Origin: Leucaena leucocephala | Lineage: Eukaryota; Streptophyta; Magnoliopsida; Fabales; Fabaceae | Assembly (NCBI GenBank): GCA_037074615.1 | Contig: CM073557.1 | Location: forward strand, 11,610,501-11,674,500 | DNA length: 64,000 nucleotides | Reading direction: 5' to 3' | Part shown: one piece after another, positions 19,154-31,294 of the stretch | Layout: the number at the start of each line of letters is the position of its first letter | Position numbering within the stretch: position 1 is the first letter of the stretch | Notes under the pieces: model-generated | The model's database searches: none | The model's input: the letters and a program-made list of their open reading frames with translations, nothing else | What the model was told of the DNA's origin: nothing | Program-made: the position numbers and the translations under genes

Positions 19154-19398
19154 CTCATCGTCTGTGGGTTCAACAGGCGAAGGGATGAGACATGCGATTA
19201 TTTGGATTGTGTTCGATCCTTAGGGAGTATCACTTTGTTGTGGTTCTAGTCGTGGTGCTTGAAGATATATCCTAGCTCCTGAGTACCTAGGTTTACGTCT
19301 GAGGGTAATAGACGGCTCGCCCTACCCGATATGAGACTTCGTCCTGCCTTTAGATCGTCCAACTCCTTTCTAAAATTTTTTGTAAAGAAAAAAAAATA
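19154..19398 (+). mobile_element. SINE-like repeat copy 3, inverted relative to copies 1 and 2
   Basis: On the plus strand: GTGGGTTCAAC head, TGTGTTCGATCC (good match to a Pol III B box), GGCTCGCCCTACC core, then an A-rich tail (19385-19396). About 245 bp long. Best copy for deriving a consensus. Confidence 0.6.
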
Positions 19399-19650
19399 TT
19401 AACATAGTTCAGTAGATCAAGCAATCCCTTGCCAGACAGATATAAGCAATGTAAGCAAGTTGCACCAATAGAAACTAGTCAGACTTCCCCTCAATTGCCT
19501 CAATCCTTTTAATGACACTAGCACCGAGCTACTCATTTCAAGGAAGAATCCATCTCAAATCATCTTTGGCTTTTCCACCATCATGTTTAAACTGATTAGT
19601 AAACATCATAGCAAAGGCCACAAGAAACTAATCTAAGTCCATGGAACACT
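19399..19650 (-). pseudogene. Possible decayed coding fragment (right part)
   Basis: Minus-strand translation of about 19490-19620 gives protein-like sequence with stops, including FAMMFTNQFKHDGG, KDDLRWILP and IKRIEAIEGKSD. I do not recognise the family. It may be part of a retroposed host transcript or of an old element. Confidence 0.25.
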
Positions 19651-20011
19651 ACTCATTTGTTAAGATTGATTATCATTTTCTTTAGTTTATGATATTTATT
19701 TAGGTTAGATTTTCATCATTTGAGAGAGTTTGTTTAAGTTCTATAATTTGAGTTGTTGACTAATTTTGGCATCAGTCTTGTAATATATGCTTCTAAGGTG
19801 TATTAATGGGCATTTTGATTTTTCGGTATCAACTTGTGAGTGATATTAAATATGTTGATGGTTTTTTTAAGACAAAATGATCATTATCACAAAGAACCAT
19901 AGGAAGCAGAAATAAGTTGATGCAGCAAACGTAAATATGTTTTGATGTGGTTAAATAGATATTTTGAGCCAATTTTAAAAGAATATTTATTTATTTTTTA
20001 ATGAATTTTAC

Positions 20012-20190
20012 CCTGAATAATACTAACCAATATGAGTATTTAATGTGTTAAGCTGTGAATTGCCATCTCAGGTAACTTTATTAAAATATTATAAATATTA
20101 TTTTTAAATCTATTTGAAATAGTTAAATCCAAAATCAGCCCATTCAATTTAACAAATCCCAAATCAATCCAGGAGGACCAATTTAAAATT
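20012..20190. repeat. Diverged repeat, partner at 38499-38690
   Basis: Shares ordered blocks with 38499-38690: TAATACTAA(A)CCAATATGAG, GTGTTAA, CATCT(C/T)AGG and ACAAATCCCAAATCA-like blocks. Direct orientation, on the opposite side of the LINE. Confidence 0.7.
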
Positions 20191-20351
20191 TTTAAATGTT
20201 TTGCATTTACCACACTAGCCCTCAATATCATTATTCTGCAACCCAAACACAAGTCAAATTTGCTTCCATATACCACACTACTATATATTGCATATTTTTC
20301 TAACATGATCCACGTTAATTATTTAGCTCAAAGTCAAATTTGTTTATAATA

Positions 20352-20608
20352 CTCCAATCCTTAATATAGGATCTAATTAGAAAGTTAATCTTGATTTTAA
20401 ATATAAGACTTATTTTTTATATTTATTAATTTTTTTTAAATTACCCATATTGATAATAAAACAACAACAATCAAGTAAGAAAGTAAGGGAAAACATTATG
20501 GAAGATTATTAGGGTGTTTTAGAAAAATATGTCATATTAATTAACTTAACTAACTTTCTTAATCTAATTAAATTAGTTAAATATATCATATATTAAAGAC
20601 TAGAGGAG
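20352..20608. mobile_element. Stowaway-like (Tc1/mariner) MITE
   Basis: 257 bp flanked by TA on both sides (20350-20351, 20609-20610). The ends are CTCCAATCCTTAATATAGGA and, reverse-complemented, CTCCTCTAGTCTTTAATATA, matching inverted repeats with the CTCC start of Stowaway elements. No coding capacity. Confidence 0.75.
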
Positions 20609-20610
20609 TA

Positions 20611-21780
20611 ATTTTTGTAATAAAAAAAGGTAAGTACAAAGCTTGAGGTTCAAATTAGATTACAACACTTCTCACACACAAAATAGATGGGGGAAAAAAC
20701 CCTAAGACAGTGTTGTCTATCATTTAAAGAAGAGTTAGGCATCCATCTAGAGGTACTTCTTTCCACTGCCCAAATCGTGAGCCTCTCTTGTAAGATAATT
20801 TGCACATTGGATTGCTTCGGTACATGAATTAATACTGTAAGCAGAGAATATCAACAGCCATATGTCATAATTGTTGGCCTCTTCTGTCGTAATCTTACAA
20901 CTTCTCCAATCTTAAATATAAGATATAAGTATTAATTTGTTAGTGATAAATTACTTTTAAGAATAGATAATGTTTTCAGCAAAAGATATAATCATTTCTC
21001 AATCAAAAAGCAAATTTAAACATGTATAAAATAGAGGTAAAAATCTACTTATATTACATATGTCAAACCAAGTTTTAAATAGATGTAAGAAGTAATTGCA
21101 ATGTCACTACTGTTAGAATCCTAAACGTTAAAAGAATTAATTATTATTTTATCAAAAAATAATTGTTATTAATAAATAAATATAAGACAGTCAAAATTAA
21201 ACAGTGATCTGAAAAATGATTTTATAAAAAGGGAAATAATTTCAAATTTGTTTTATTAATTTCAATGTTGTATAAAAAAATTGGCATTTATAATGAAAAA
21301 TAACAGTTAAGGACCAATACCCTCATTTAATGACATAAAAGAATTATAAATTTCTTGAAATGTCACAATAAAATATATTTTTTTTAATTTTTTTTAATTT
21401 TACTTGAGCTCATTTCATAGCGTAATTAGGATTTATATTATTCTGAGTGTTAATTAACAATGAAGTTGGTTGACTAAAAACGAGTTTCAGGTTTGTGAAT
21501 TACGAAATACTAATACCCCAACCTTCTCCTACTTGTGGCAAAAATCAACTTCTTGTTTTTTATATAAAAGTCAAACAAAATTAATAAAAACAGAAATTAT
21601 ATTGCATGATACTTTCATGATTTTTGTTTCAAAAGTGATTTTTCTTCACTTTCTTTGCGGTGACATTTGCATCGTATTGTGTGTGAACCATTTAAGAAAC
21701 CTTTCCACTAAAATCAAGAGAGAACCTTAATTATGATGATAATAACATAATAGTAATATACATAGATTTTTTTTCTTATG
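20611..21780. other. Intergenic DNA flanking the LINE
   Basis: AT-rich, without a gene. The segment 21125-21260 has a diverged direct counterpart at about 41310-41430 (shared AATTAATTATTA, TTATTAATAAATAAA and GTCAAAATTAAA blocks). Otherwise nothing recognised. Confidence 0.45.
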
Positions 21781-21790
21781 TTTTTTTTTT
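21781..21790 (-). other. Poly-A tail remnant of the LINE
   Basis: T10 on the plus strand following another T8 at 21767-21774. It is placed where the 3' end of a minus-strand LINE is expected, about 400 bp after the RNase H domain. Confidence 0.55.
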
Positions 21791-22194
21791 ATAAAAAGAC
21801 AATTCATTAACTAGTGAAAAACGTACACAATTAAATATGCCCTCAATTGTATCGGTCACATAACAAGAGGGCCCAACATGTAACAGAGGGATTCGGTCTC
21901 TCTTATTATCACACTCTATTTTTCAATATTCAATTTTACTATCAGATCCAAAAATAAATTATTAAATCTAAGTTATTAATTTTTGGATCTGATAGTGGGA
22001 ATTGGATTTTGAGAGAAAAGGAAAAAATAGGTAGGATTATGATCCCAACATAAAGAGCTAAAACAGAAAAAAAAAAACACAGCACAAAATATAAACATAT
22101 TAAAGTAAACAGCTTGGTAGAGGCATGTCTAAACACAATTCTCATCTTTTTTTCTTGGTATGAGAGAGAGCTAATATGCCATAAATAAAAGAAA

Positions 22195-22515
22195 TTAATC
22201 AACAAGGGGAATAAATCCCAAACACTCATTGACAACAAGAGCACTTAAATGAGAAGGGCATGAATGTAGTACTTCTGTAGTCCTCAATCCATCATTTACC
22301 AGAGCATCTGCCAGTTGGTTTTGTTTTCTAAATATATGTTGAATTTTCAATTCCCAAGATTGATTCATAATCATGTGCATCTGTGAAATCAATAAGCTGC
22401 ATTTATCAACTGTCGACTTCATCAACTTCATCAACATGTCCACTACATGCTTAGCATCATATTCAAGTATGACCTTCTTGAATCCTAATTCCCCCACTAG
22501 TTGTAGATCACCCAC
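22195..22515 (-). pseudogene. LINE ORF2, RNase H domain (RVT_3-like)
   Basis: A 106-codon open stretch with the plant LINE RNase H pattern: LEYDAKHVVDML (the Asp stands where LE-D-S is usual) and FRKQNQLADALVNDG, which corresponds to the family's REANxxADALA segment. It is the C-terminal end of ORF2. This domain would degrade the RNA strand of the hybrid. It is open but detached from the rest of ORF2 by upstream stops. Confidence 0.8.
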
Positions 22516-22823
22516 TATTCAGTTTCAATAACGCTACAAGACCTAAAGACACTCGAAAATCTCATGATATAACTTTCAAAATGATTTCTAATAACTCCAC
22601 CATAACTTGCCTTGTTATGAGCTACCGTAAGTGCTCCATCGACATGTACTTTCACCCATTATGACAGGAGAGGTTTCCAATGGGTTGAAGTTGATGAAAT
22701 CAACTCATTCATTAAATACTCATCCTAAACTTGCACAAAGCTTGTCCATGTCTGCATAATAACCAAGTGAGGATCTAATAGTTTCAAAAAGTCATTATCA
22801 AATAAAGTTTGATTCCTCCACTT

Positions 22824-23117
22824 TCATAAACTCCAAATTGAAACTCCCCAAATTAGACCCCAATTACTACTTCCGCCAAATCCCAGCTCCGTTTTGATAT
22901 TCATAGCAAACCAATGTCGTAATGGTGCTCTAAAGAAGGATGAGTAATTCTTGGGGTGAATTAATATAAGCCAAAGCTTTCTAACATAATAACAATAATG
23001 GAGAATATTTAAAGTGTTATTCATCCCCTCATTACAATCTTGACAGGTTGCATCAATTGAGGACCACACGCTTCTCCAAGCATTGGTTGCTAAACGATTA
23101 TTAAAAGCTATCCACAT
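22824..23117 (-). pseudogene. LINE ORF2, zinc-binding region of plant reverse transcriptases (zf-RVT)
   Basis: Contains NRLATNAWRS, a C-x2-C pair in ATCQDCNE and a downstream HYC segment. This is the C-x2-C...H-x-C pattern between reverse transcriptase and RNase H in plant L1 elements. Open for 97 codons. Confidence 0.75.
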
Positions 23118-23699
23118 AAATACATGAATTCATTCAGCACCTCTCCACTTCTATATGTCTTTGTAAACATTGCTATATACATGTTCAAAATTCATCTCAA
23201 TTAAAAAGTAAGCACTTTTAATAGTAAAAGTACCATTGTTTGTTGCATTCCAATCCATGAAATCATTACTCGGCTCCTCCATAGGTGGTAGCATGCTAAT
23301 TAGCCTCTGAAATACACTTCTTGGAATAATACCAATAAGTATATGAAAATCCCAAGTTCCACAAGTAGTATAATCCGCAACTTTACTACTTTCTTCCTAC
23401 CTTGTAAGTGGTCGAAGACATAAATCCTTTAACTTTTTTTTGGAAACAACCACTTATCCGTAAAATATTCACTAGTTGACCGTCTATGATATGACATCTT
23501 GTACCCAAATCAATTATGTCCTTTTGTTCTGAGATGAATTTCTATACTGCAAAATCTCCCTTTCTTGCCTCCAATAAAATCACTTCATTCCTTAGCAAAT
23601 ATTTGTGTAACAGTACATCTACCCGTAGGCCTTTGTCTCCATTAACTAATTTTCAAGCTATCTTGGTTCTACAAACTCGATTAAATGATGCTAACTTCT

Positions 23700-25085
23700 T
23701 GAATCCAAGTCCCCCATACAATTTAGGCATAATAATCTGATCACATCTAATAGGGTGAAATCCATATGATCTTTGATTATGTCCTCAAATAAAATTTCTT
23801 TGTAACCTCTCCACTTCCTGACAAACCTATACAGGAATTATAGCAACTTGCATAGGGTACATCAGTATAGAGCTTAAAATAGATTTTGCCAAAGCGATCC
23901 ATCTAGCCATTGAAAGAGTACTCTCCTTCCAAGTAGCTAGTTTATTTTGGACTCTATTAATGATGTGTTAGAAAGTATCTTTGTGTTTCCTCCCTCTGAT
24001 GATTGGAAATCCCAGGTAATTGCCTATATCAGCAGAAATAGCCATTCCTGTAATGTCACTAATCTTTTTCCTAATATTGACATTTACCTTTAGAGAGAAG
24101 AAGACCGAAAGATTTACTTTTATTGATTTTTACCCCTAAAGATTTACAGAATTTATCTAGACAACTCATCATACAATTTGATTGCTTTTTAGTTGCCACA
24201 CGTAAAAAAAGAAGATCATATGCAAGCATTAGATGAGAAATGGATGGACCTCCCTTATTCACCACAATTGGCTTCCACTAATCTATATTAACTGCATCAG
24301 TAATAAGATGGATAACATGTCTATACAAAGAACAAACAAAAGAGATGAGATATGATCTCCTTGTCGGAGACCTCATTTAGGAAAAAAAAATCAAGTTTGA
24401 GAACCATTCCATAATAAATTATATAAAACATAAGTAATACAACTCATAATAAGATTTATAAGATTATAATCTAGACCAACATCAATAAGAACCTTATAAA
24501 TAAAGTCCCATCAAATACGATCATAGGCCTTCTATAGATCAACTTCAAAGCCATTAATCCAATTTTTCCTTTATCTTTCTTCATTATATGCATGATTTCT
24601 TGGCCCACTATAATATTATCATGTATATGTCTACCTTTTATAAAGCTTGATTAATAAGGAGAAACAAATTCATCCATAACGTTCCTTAATCTACTAACAG
24701 TCACTTTAGTAATACATTTAAAGTGCATATTACATAAGGCAATATGTCTAAAATGTCCAATCAACTCATGACGTTCTCTCTTTGGTATAAGTGAAATCAA
24801 AGTCTTGTTAGTACTTGACTCAACTGACCCCTTATGAAAAGTTGTTTTAATAAATTTATATAAAGCATTGCCGACTGGATCCCAATTTTCCTTATAGAAA
24901 ATTGGTGAGAAACCATCAATATCAGGAGCCTTATAAGGCCCCATAGAAAAAAGAGCTTCCTTTATTTCCATATCATAAATATTATTGAAATAATTCAAAA
25001 CTATAGCTAAAAATTTCGATTCATTCTCTATCCAGTTTTCACTATCATCTTTAAAAGTTATAACTCTATTCCTCCTTCTTTGCAT
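23700..25085 (-). pseudogene. LINE ORF2, reverse transcriptase domain, inactive
   Basis: The N-terminal part (24651-25085) is open for 144 codons and carries the palm motif region PYKAPDIDGFSPIFYKENW and TLISLIPKRE. The catalytic box lies in 24071-24265 as SHLMLAYDLLF, where plant L1 elements have FADDL; the first of the two aspartates is Tyr here, so the enzyme would be dead even without the stops. Frameshifts separate the pieces and the region 23120-24070 is readable only in fragments. Confidence 0.8.
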
Positions 25086-25165
25086 CTTTGTTTTGAGATG
25101 ATAATAACGAGTATTTTGGTCACCTTGATTAAATAAACAGTCCTAACTTTTTGGAACCATTTGAT

Positions 25166-25432
25166 CTATTCTAATTTTAGAATTTTTTCTAACTCAGCTT
25201 GCAAATCATGCTCAAGAGAGTTTAAAAATTTTGAGTGAGTATAAGCTGGTGAACTTTGAATGCCATTCAAATGGACTAACATAACTTTTTTCCTTTTCTC
25301 CACAAACCCAAAGACATTTTTATTCCATTCCAACAGAGATGAACCCAACTCTTCTAAAGACTTGTTAAAATCATCATAAGCTGCCCAAGCCATGGAAATA
25401 AAATTTTTGAAATTATCATGAGTAAGCCACAT
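25166..25432 (-). pseudogene. LINE ORF2, linker between endonuclease and reverse transcriptase
   Basis: An 88-codon open segment (SLEELGSSLLEWNKNVFG and following) of the helical type found between the two catalytic domains in plant L1 ORF2. No catalytic residues are expected here. Confidence 0.6.
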
Positions 25433-25539
25433 GGCTTCAAAATGGAAAGGTTTATTTTTTTTACCCTATTTGAATTATTCAAAAATTGCAAGGCAATCGG
25501 ATTATTATCAAAAAATTGAGTTATAGGAAGAACTTTCAA

Positions 25540-26116
25540 AATGCAATCTCAAACTATGAAGAAAATGAGTATTTGTTATAGCTCAATCTAATCTTTTATA
25601 TAATCTAGAACAACCAGCAATCCTAGGACCCTTCCAAGTAAACTTCAGCCCCTGAAAGCCAAAATCTGCAAGTCTATATTCCCACACTCTATCTTCGAAC
25701 CAATTAATTATATTATGAGAATACTCATTCTCCCAATTATATCCGTAGACTTTAGAATATCATTAAAATAACTAAATACTACCCACAAAATCAAAATAGC
25801 ATTAGATAATTTTTTAATTCATTCTAGAGTACTTGAAGAGATTTTGAATGAGGAATTGCATAAACAGCCGTCAACAGGAACAAACGTCAACCATCTATCT
25901 CACAGTGGAAATGGAAAAATTTGCAATTTTCCATTAAGACTAAAATTTTTATTGACTCACTTCTCCAAGCCGCCACTAATCCTTTAGAACGTTCTAAGCT
26001 AGGAATTATCTTAATGGAATCAAAACCCCGAGAATTCATAAACTAAAACTGAGATATCTTATCACACTTGGTTTCATCTAATATGATAAGACTTGGTCTT
26101 AGACCCAGCATACAAC
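25540..26116 (-). pseudogene. LINE ORF2, AP-like endonuclease domain, N-terminus cut by the solo LTR
   Basis: Minus-strand reading with stops shows LRPSLIILDETKCDK near the LTR junction, matching the L1 endonuclease segment with the metal-binding Glu (family form L-x-ETK). Further on, ADFGFQGLKFTWKGP corresponds to the domain's GFSGxxFTW region, followed by RLYKRLD. The solo LTR at 26122-27932 sits a few codons upstream of the ETK motif. Confidence 0.7.
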
Positions 26117-26121
26117 CTTTA
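26117..26121. repeat. Target-site duplication CTTTA, left
   Basis: CTTTA flanks the solo LTR at 26117-26121 and again at 27933-27937. Perfect 5-bp duplication, as Copia integrases make. Confidence 0.92.
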
Positions 26122-27932
26122 TGTAAAGAATTGGAAGACACGCAGCGAAAATTAATTTAAAATTTTTTTTACCATTCCTTGCCAGGATCTACCGTATATA
26201 TTTAAGTCAAGTGGAAAGAAGCATTACCCTTAGTGTTCCTCAGCGACTTCCACAGCTTCTCTCCACGACTGGTGATCTCTTTTCGATCGCAAGAAGATGT
26301 CCACAGCTTCTCTCCATGGCTAGTGCTCTCTTTCTGATCGCAAGAAGTCGATGCCTCAGGTCGACTTCCTCTACTGGTATCCACACAAACAGCGTTCCAA
26401 CCACGAACGACATGCTAGTGTCTCCTGTCCCTCCAAGGCTCTCTCAAGAATTCGTCCTCTCCGTCTCTACTTCAGCAGTTTCTTATCTGTAAACCTTTTG
26501 CAGATTCCGTTCGGCCTTTTGTGTTGTGTGTTGTGTACAAAAAATATAGCTCCTAAAATAAGATATATAGGATGCTCTGCGTTTTTTTTCTCAACCGAAT
26601 TGGATCTTGGAATTAATCTATATTAATTCTGAAATTAATACAATATCACATATTGTATAATTTGATAAGAAACTAATTAAATAAATAATGTCTATATTAA
26701 ATCTGTCCCACAGATTTAATTCACCTATTTATTTAATTTAAATAAAGATAAGATTGAACTATATTTGATTTATTCTCATAAATCAAATTTGAGATATCCT
26801 ATCAATTTGAATTTCAAATTCAAACGTGATAGAGATTTAATTTATCCTTATAAATTAAATCTTGTAAATATCTCTTATATGAGATATCCTATCAATTTGA
26901 ATTTCAAATTCAAACGTGATAAAGATTTAATTTATCCTTATAAATTAAATCCTATATATCCCTTATATATAATATATATATATACAAATTTATATATATA
27001 TAAATATAAATATAAATAAATATATACATTAACCCTGGATCATTCATTGAATCTAGACACGTCTTATATTCAATGAATCTGGACATCATAGCTCGTGTTG
27101 GGCTATTTTGTGTACGACCCTGTAGGCCCATATGAAGTTGGCAGTGGGCCATTTGCTATACTAGCCCACAAGTCGCAAGCGGTCTCTAGCAAGACATAAC
27201 GACTACCCAAATCATATGAGGATCGATAAACGATGTAACCTTTTATACAACCATATCATGTCCCTTCTGTCACGCGATATTTTGGTCATGGATGAGGCAT
27301 GGATAATGTCATACTCCTATTCCTGACCGTTACTTTCTCGATCCCTGAGTAGTCTGACTATAGAAATGGAACTACCTTTCCATTACAGTATGGCCATACA
27401 TTTCTCATACTCACTCATCGAGGGGCCCAGTAATATCTCTCTACGAATGTGAGGGACAAATTTCATCTTGACAATTCACATTCCTCCGCACGAAAAACCA
27501 CTAAGCCCGAACATAGTCTTTATGGTCACTCGGTCAAAAGTGACTTTTGACTGGGTCAAAGCTGAGCGTTTGTCATGTAGGAATCCATGATGATCTCAGG
27601 TCAAAGGGCATAGTGACATGGTTTGTATATGAGAGAAGCTTATGACGTAACCCATGCAACTCTCTCATAGCAGGTCGGTCCAACACCTTGTACTTTTACA
27701 TGTGCCTATGACTTTGATTTATATCTCTATACATCTTCAAAGTCATACTGGTCTTATTTCATCTCTGCTCCCGCACAGATGACCGACCAGGGACATTTAG
27801 GATAAGATCATGAATTATCTAAGGATGGTCATCACAGTAAACATGTAAATAATATGATAACACAATTGATAAACTCATAAATCAATAATGTTTATAAGAC
27901 AATGATTGGCCCCTATGGCACATTTTCCAACA
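26122..27932 (-). mobile_element. Solo LTR of the BARE-1/Angela-like Copia family, inside the LINE
   Basis: 1811 bp, same ends and order as the LTRs of the intact element at 4656-13544 but with scattered substitutions, a duplicated GATCGCAAGAAG segment near 26284-26350 and two rather than three 91-bp-type units. No internal region. The perfect flanking CTTTA shows an entire element inserted here and then lost one LTR and its body by LTR-LTR recombination. Confidence 0.93.
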
Positions 27933-27937
27933 CTTTA

Positions 27938-28490
27938 AATTTATGGGGAGCCCCTTAGCATAAGCCCCTATATTTTTCCAATATAAAATGCTATCCATAA
28001 ATAAATTAAACTTTCCAATCCATATCCAAAAAAATAAACCCACTTAGGCCTTTTCCATGAATTGGGTTTCAACCACCATAGTATCCTTAGCCTCCTCAAA
28101 CACTTAATTCACTATTGAAGCTAGGCTTATGTCCACAGATCCGTGAGGTGTAGGTCTAAGTCTATTTTCACTAGGCTCCTCAATTCTAACTTCATGTCCA
28201 TTATGTGTAGAAGAGTAATGGGCATGATCGTGATCCATTACATCTTCACCTTTCTTTAGCCCAAGATCAATATTTTTGTCCTTATCACATGCAGAATTTC
28301 TATCAAGCCCATTTTCAAATTCTCCTTTCATAATTGACTCTAGTTCACCTCCAACGTTCTCCTTATTGACTGCCACATCCCATGTTCTCTTTTTCTTTCT
28401 CCTTAAACTATTCTCTTTTCTCCCCTCATTAAATGCCACATTATCTTCCATACCTACTCCTCCCATACCACTCTCTTCTTTCACTCATTA
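27938..28490 (-). pseudogene. LINE ORF1 C-terminal region and start of ORF2
   Basis: An open, polar, low-complexity stretch of 126 codons (28104-28484) with RRKKKRTW. It resembles the charged tail that follows the CCHC knuckle in plant L1 ORF1. The sequence next to the solo LTR reads into the start of ORF2. Confidence 0.55.
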
Positions 28491-28559
28491 AATGCTACAA
28501 TGTCTTCCATACATATTCCTCTCATGTCATTTCACCATTTTAAGAAATTATTCGTTTTC

Positions 28560-29275
28560 CCTTTCCTTTTGTGATCATTAGCTCTAAGAGCTCGTTTGGT
28601 ATGAGTGATTTGGGAGGGAAGGAAGGGATTTTACTCCCTTCCCCTTGTTTGGGTATCTAAAAATTTTAGGTGGGAAGGGAAAATTAAAAATTTTCCCTTC
28701 CTTCTCAAGCTTAACCTCTTTTCCAAAATTGGGAAAATTTAGAATGGATGGATAATATCTTTACTTTATCATACTAATATGCCCATAATATTTTTTAATA
28801 TCACAACATTACCCTTTTATCTTATAAATGCAGAAAAGCCTAGCAAATTCAGCTGCTGCCATTTCCTAACCTTCTCCTTAAGCTTCACCTTAGCATCAGC
28901 CTTAGTCTCAACCAAGGCTAGAGGTGGATGAGGCGGCAACACCATGTGCAAACAGTTGTGCTATAGGAGTGGTGGAATGGAAGAGCTAGTTGTTCCTAGC
29001 AATGCAATCTGACCGTTGTTCCACATCTTGAAATCTTAAAAAAACTATCACTCATACAAACAAGAAATGGTACAATTACTGAATAAGCATTGCTTATATA
29101 CTTCCATAGCTCCTTTGGTGGATCAAATAAAGAACTTTTGAGTACTCATGTGGGAACTTCCAGTTATAAGGTTTAAGACATAAGTTTCTCTTTCAGTGAA
29201 GTAAGAGCCAAATGACTTACTAGGCAGAACTAAAAGAAGCAAAATAGGGGCCAAAACAACAAATCTAAGCCCCTA
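28560..29275. other. Unexplained segment inside LINE ORF1, possible small insertion
   Basis: No LINE-like frame is seen here although ORF1 lies on both sides. It starts near GAGCTCGTTTGGTATGAG (28594), a MITE-like end, and has flanks TCTAAG on the left (28588-28593) and right (about 29268-29273). The interior has mixed, gene-like composition around 28840-28990. Terminal inverted repeats are not convincing. Confidence 0.3.
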
Positions 29276-29413
29276 TTTTTTGGTGGAGGAATATCACCTC
29301 TATTTACCTTCAGTTTGCGCGGACGGTGAGGCTTTTGGACTACTCGCCTTTGTTCACTATTTTTTAGGGAAGTGTTTGGTTTATTCATATTTTGTATATT
29401 GTCATTTGTTTAT

Positions 29414-30124
29414 TTATTCCCAGAGGCCCCATCCTACTGTGCTTGATTTTTTTGTCAAACAACCTTCACTCCGATGACCATAGAGCCCACATAAAGTATA
29501 TAACGAATGAAGACCCTCATACTCCATATAATACTCCACTTTATCAAGCAAGAAGCCCAACATAAATTGTTTACCCAAGTTGACTAACACACACAAACGA
29601 GCATAATAGCCTATCATATGACACGAAGTGTTCAAATCCACATTAAGTGTCTCCCTAATCCTATTACCAATAATCGTGAAAGCCTTTTCATCATAATATT
29701 CAAGTGGCATCTTTAGCACCCTTAGCCAAACTACCACCTTATCTATTGTAGTTCTTTTTGGTTGGAATAGTGATTGTAAATCATCTAACACCCACCTATT
29801 AGAGCATTAAAATTTTCATCTTTGTTTGATAGATTAACCACATAAATATCATGGCCTATGTTGATGAGGCTAATCACTCCTCGTTTAGCCCACAATGCTT
29901 GTAGTCTTGACTGAAGAGCTTTATACCCAATATTTCTATCTAGTAATTTAACAATGATATCCTTTCTCCAAGCTCTATATAATCTCTTCTTCATCTTGCT
30001 AGAGAAAATAAAAGATGGAAAGTTCCTTGACTGATCTTCAGTTGTCTTGAATAGAGGATCCTCTTTCTCCTATTCAAGTGACATTAAATCATTAGAGATT
30101 GCACTATCCTCCTCTTCAATATCA
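29414..30124 (-). pseudogene. LINE ORF1 body: DUF4283-like domain and degraded CCHC knuckle
   Basis: The segment 29785-29994 reads YRAWRKDIIVKLLDRNIGYK and LQALWAKRG, typical of the DUF4283 domain of plant L1 ORF1 proteins. The segment 29414-29791 contains VWLRVLKMPLEYYDEKAF and ends in a knuckle-like TLCGLYGHRSEGC, where the first Cys of C-x2-C-x4-H-x4-C appears replaced. ORF1 proteins bind the element RNA. A frameshift separates the two parts. Confidence 0.82.
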
Positions 30125-30127
30125 TCA
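30125..30127. repeat. Target-site duplication TCA, left
   Basis: TCA before the CACTA terminus, repeated at 37561-37563. CACTA elements make 3-bp duplications. Confidence 0.85.
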
Positions 30128-30450
30128 CACTACTACAAAAAAGGCTTTCTAAATCAGTTAAAAATGGTATTCTATATCGGACAATGATCGGTGTAGAAAC
30201 AAACTATTTAGAAAGTGTAAAATTTTTAAATTGGGCAGTTCACTAATGTAGAATGAATAGAATATAAACTAGTCCTTTTTGAAATCAAAGTAGAATTTGC
30301 TAATATCTACATGGGCTATGTGAATAGTATTAATGGATTTTTACACCAGTTGTATTTACACCCAGTGTAGATTAATCAATTTTATATACCTCACCAGAAA
30401 GACAACCGGTGTAGATGTTGTAATATTTACATATATATTTCTACACTTGC
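30128..30450. repeat. CACTA left terminal and subterminal repeat region
   Basis: Motif copies include GATCGGTGTAGAAA (about 30187), TTACACCAGTTG (30341), CCCAGTGTAGAT (30361) and CAACCGGTGTAGAT (30402). Confidence 0.8.
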
Positions 30451-31294
30451 CGATATTCTTTGTCCAATTTGAATGTATTTTTAAAAAACGATCCTTTCAA
30501 TATTTCATTAACCCTATCCCCTTCAAAAAGACAGTAGTAAAGACAGAGTTTAAGATAACAGAGACAAATTAAATCTTCAATTGCTTATTACATTATTCGT
30601 TTAATAAAATTCAATAAAAATATACAACAATTTGAATAGAAAAATAAAAAAATGTATTCTGGTAATAACAAATACTATTGAGAAATAATTATTTGAATAA
30701 AAAACTCAGCCCAAATATTGTGCAGGTCCTCAATATCTTGTTCAAAAGATGGGTCATATTGGTCAAACATTTGAAACATCAAATTAAAATAAAAGAAATT
30801 AAAGGATTACTAAAATATATTAAATTGACAAGAAATATATGACATGATTAAAAACACAATTTACTTCCTCAATTAGGTCAGTCCTATTTGACAAGATGAT
30901 ATTGATCATGGTAGAAGCCGCACAATTTGCTTTCTTTGGGTTGCCTTCGACTCTGTAATATTAACATGAAAAAATTATGTGTCATTAGCAAAAACTGTGT
31001 GGAGCATAAGACTTGACACTTTTATTACCTTTGGTGTGATCCATTCAGAGTCCCTCACCCAATTAGCTTTCTTAAGACCCCTTGTAATTGCAAACGTCCT
31101 CATAGCCCTATGACTAAAGTTATGAACTTAGTAACCATTTTATTACAAAGACCATATTTAATTTATTACAAACACCATTATTCTATAAGGAAGAAAACTC
31201 ACATGCTCATAATCTTCTTAGCATCAACTGATGGCTTGTCATAGAGGGAGCATAAGAAGAAAATTTTATAAGTATACTTACATAGTATGATCAA
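30451..31294. other. CACTA interior, AT-rich, no domain recognised
   Basis: AT-rich DNA between the left subterminal repeats and the downstream end of the minus-strand genes. Possibly 3' untranslated and intron sequence of the TNPA-type gene. Confidence 0.4.

Noticed and set aside
17707..19398. B-box-like motifs as possible tRNA genes
   Set aside because: They recur within a longer repeat with an A-rich end, and no tRNA fold was found.
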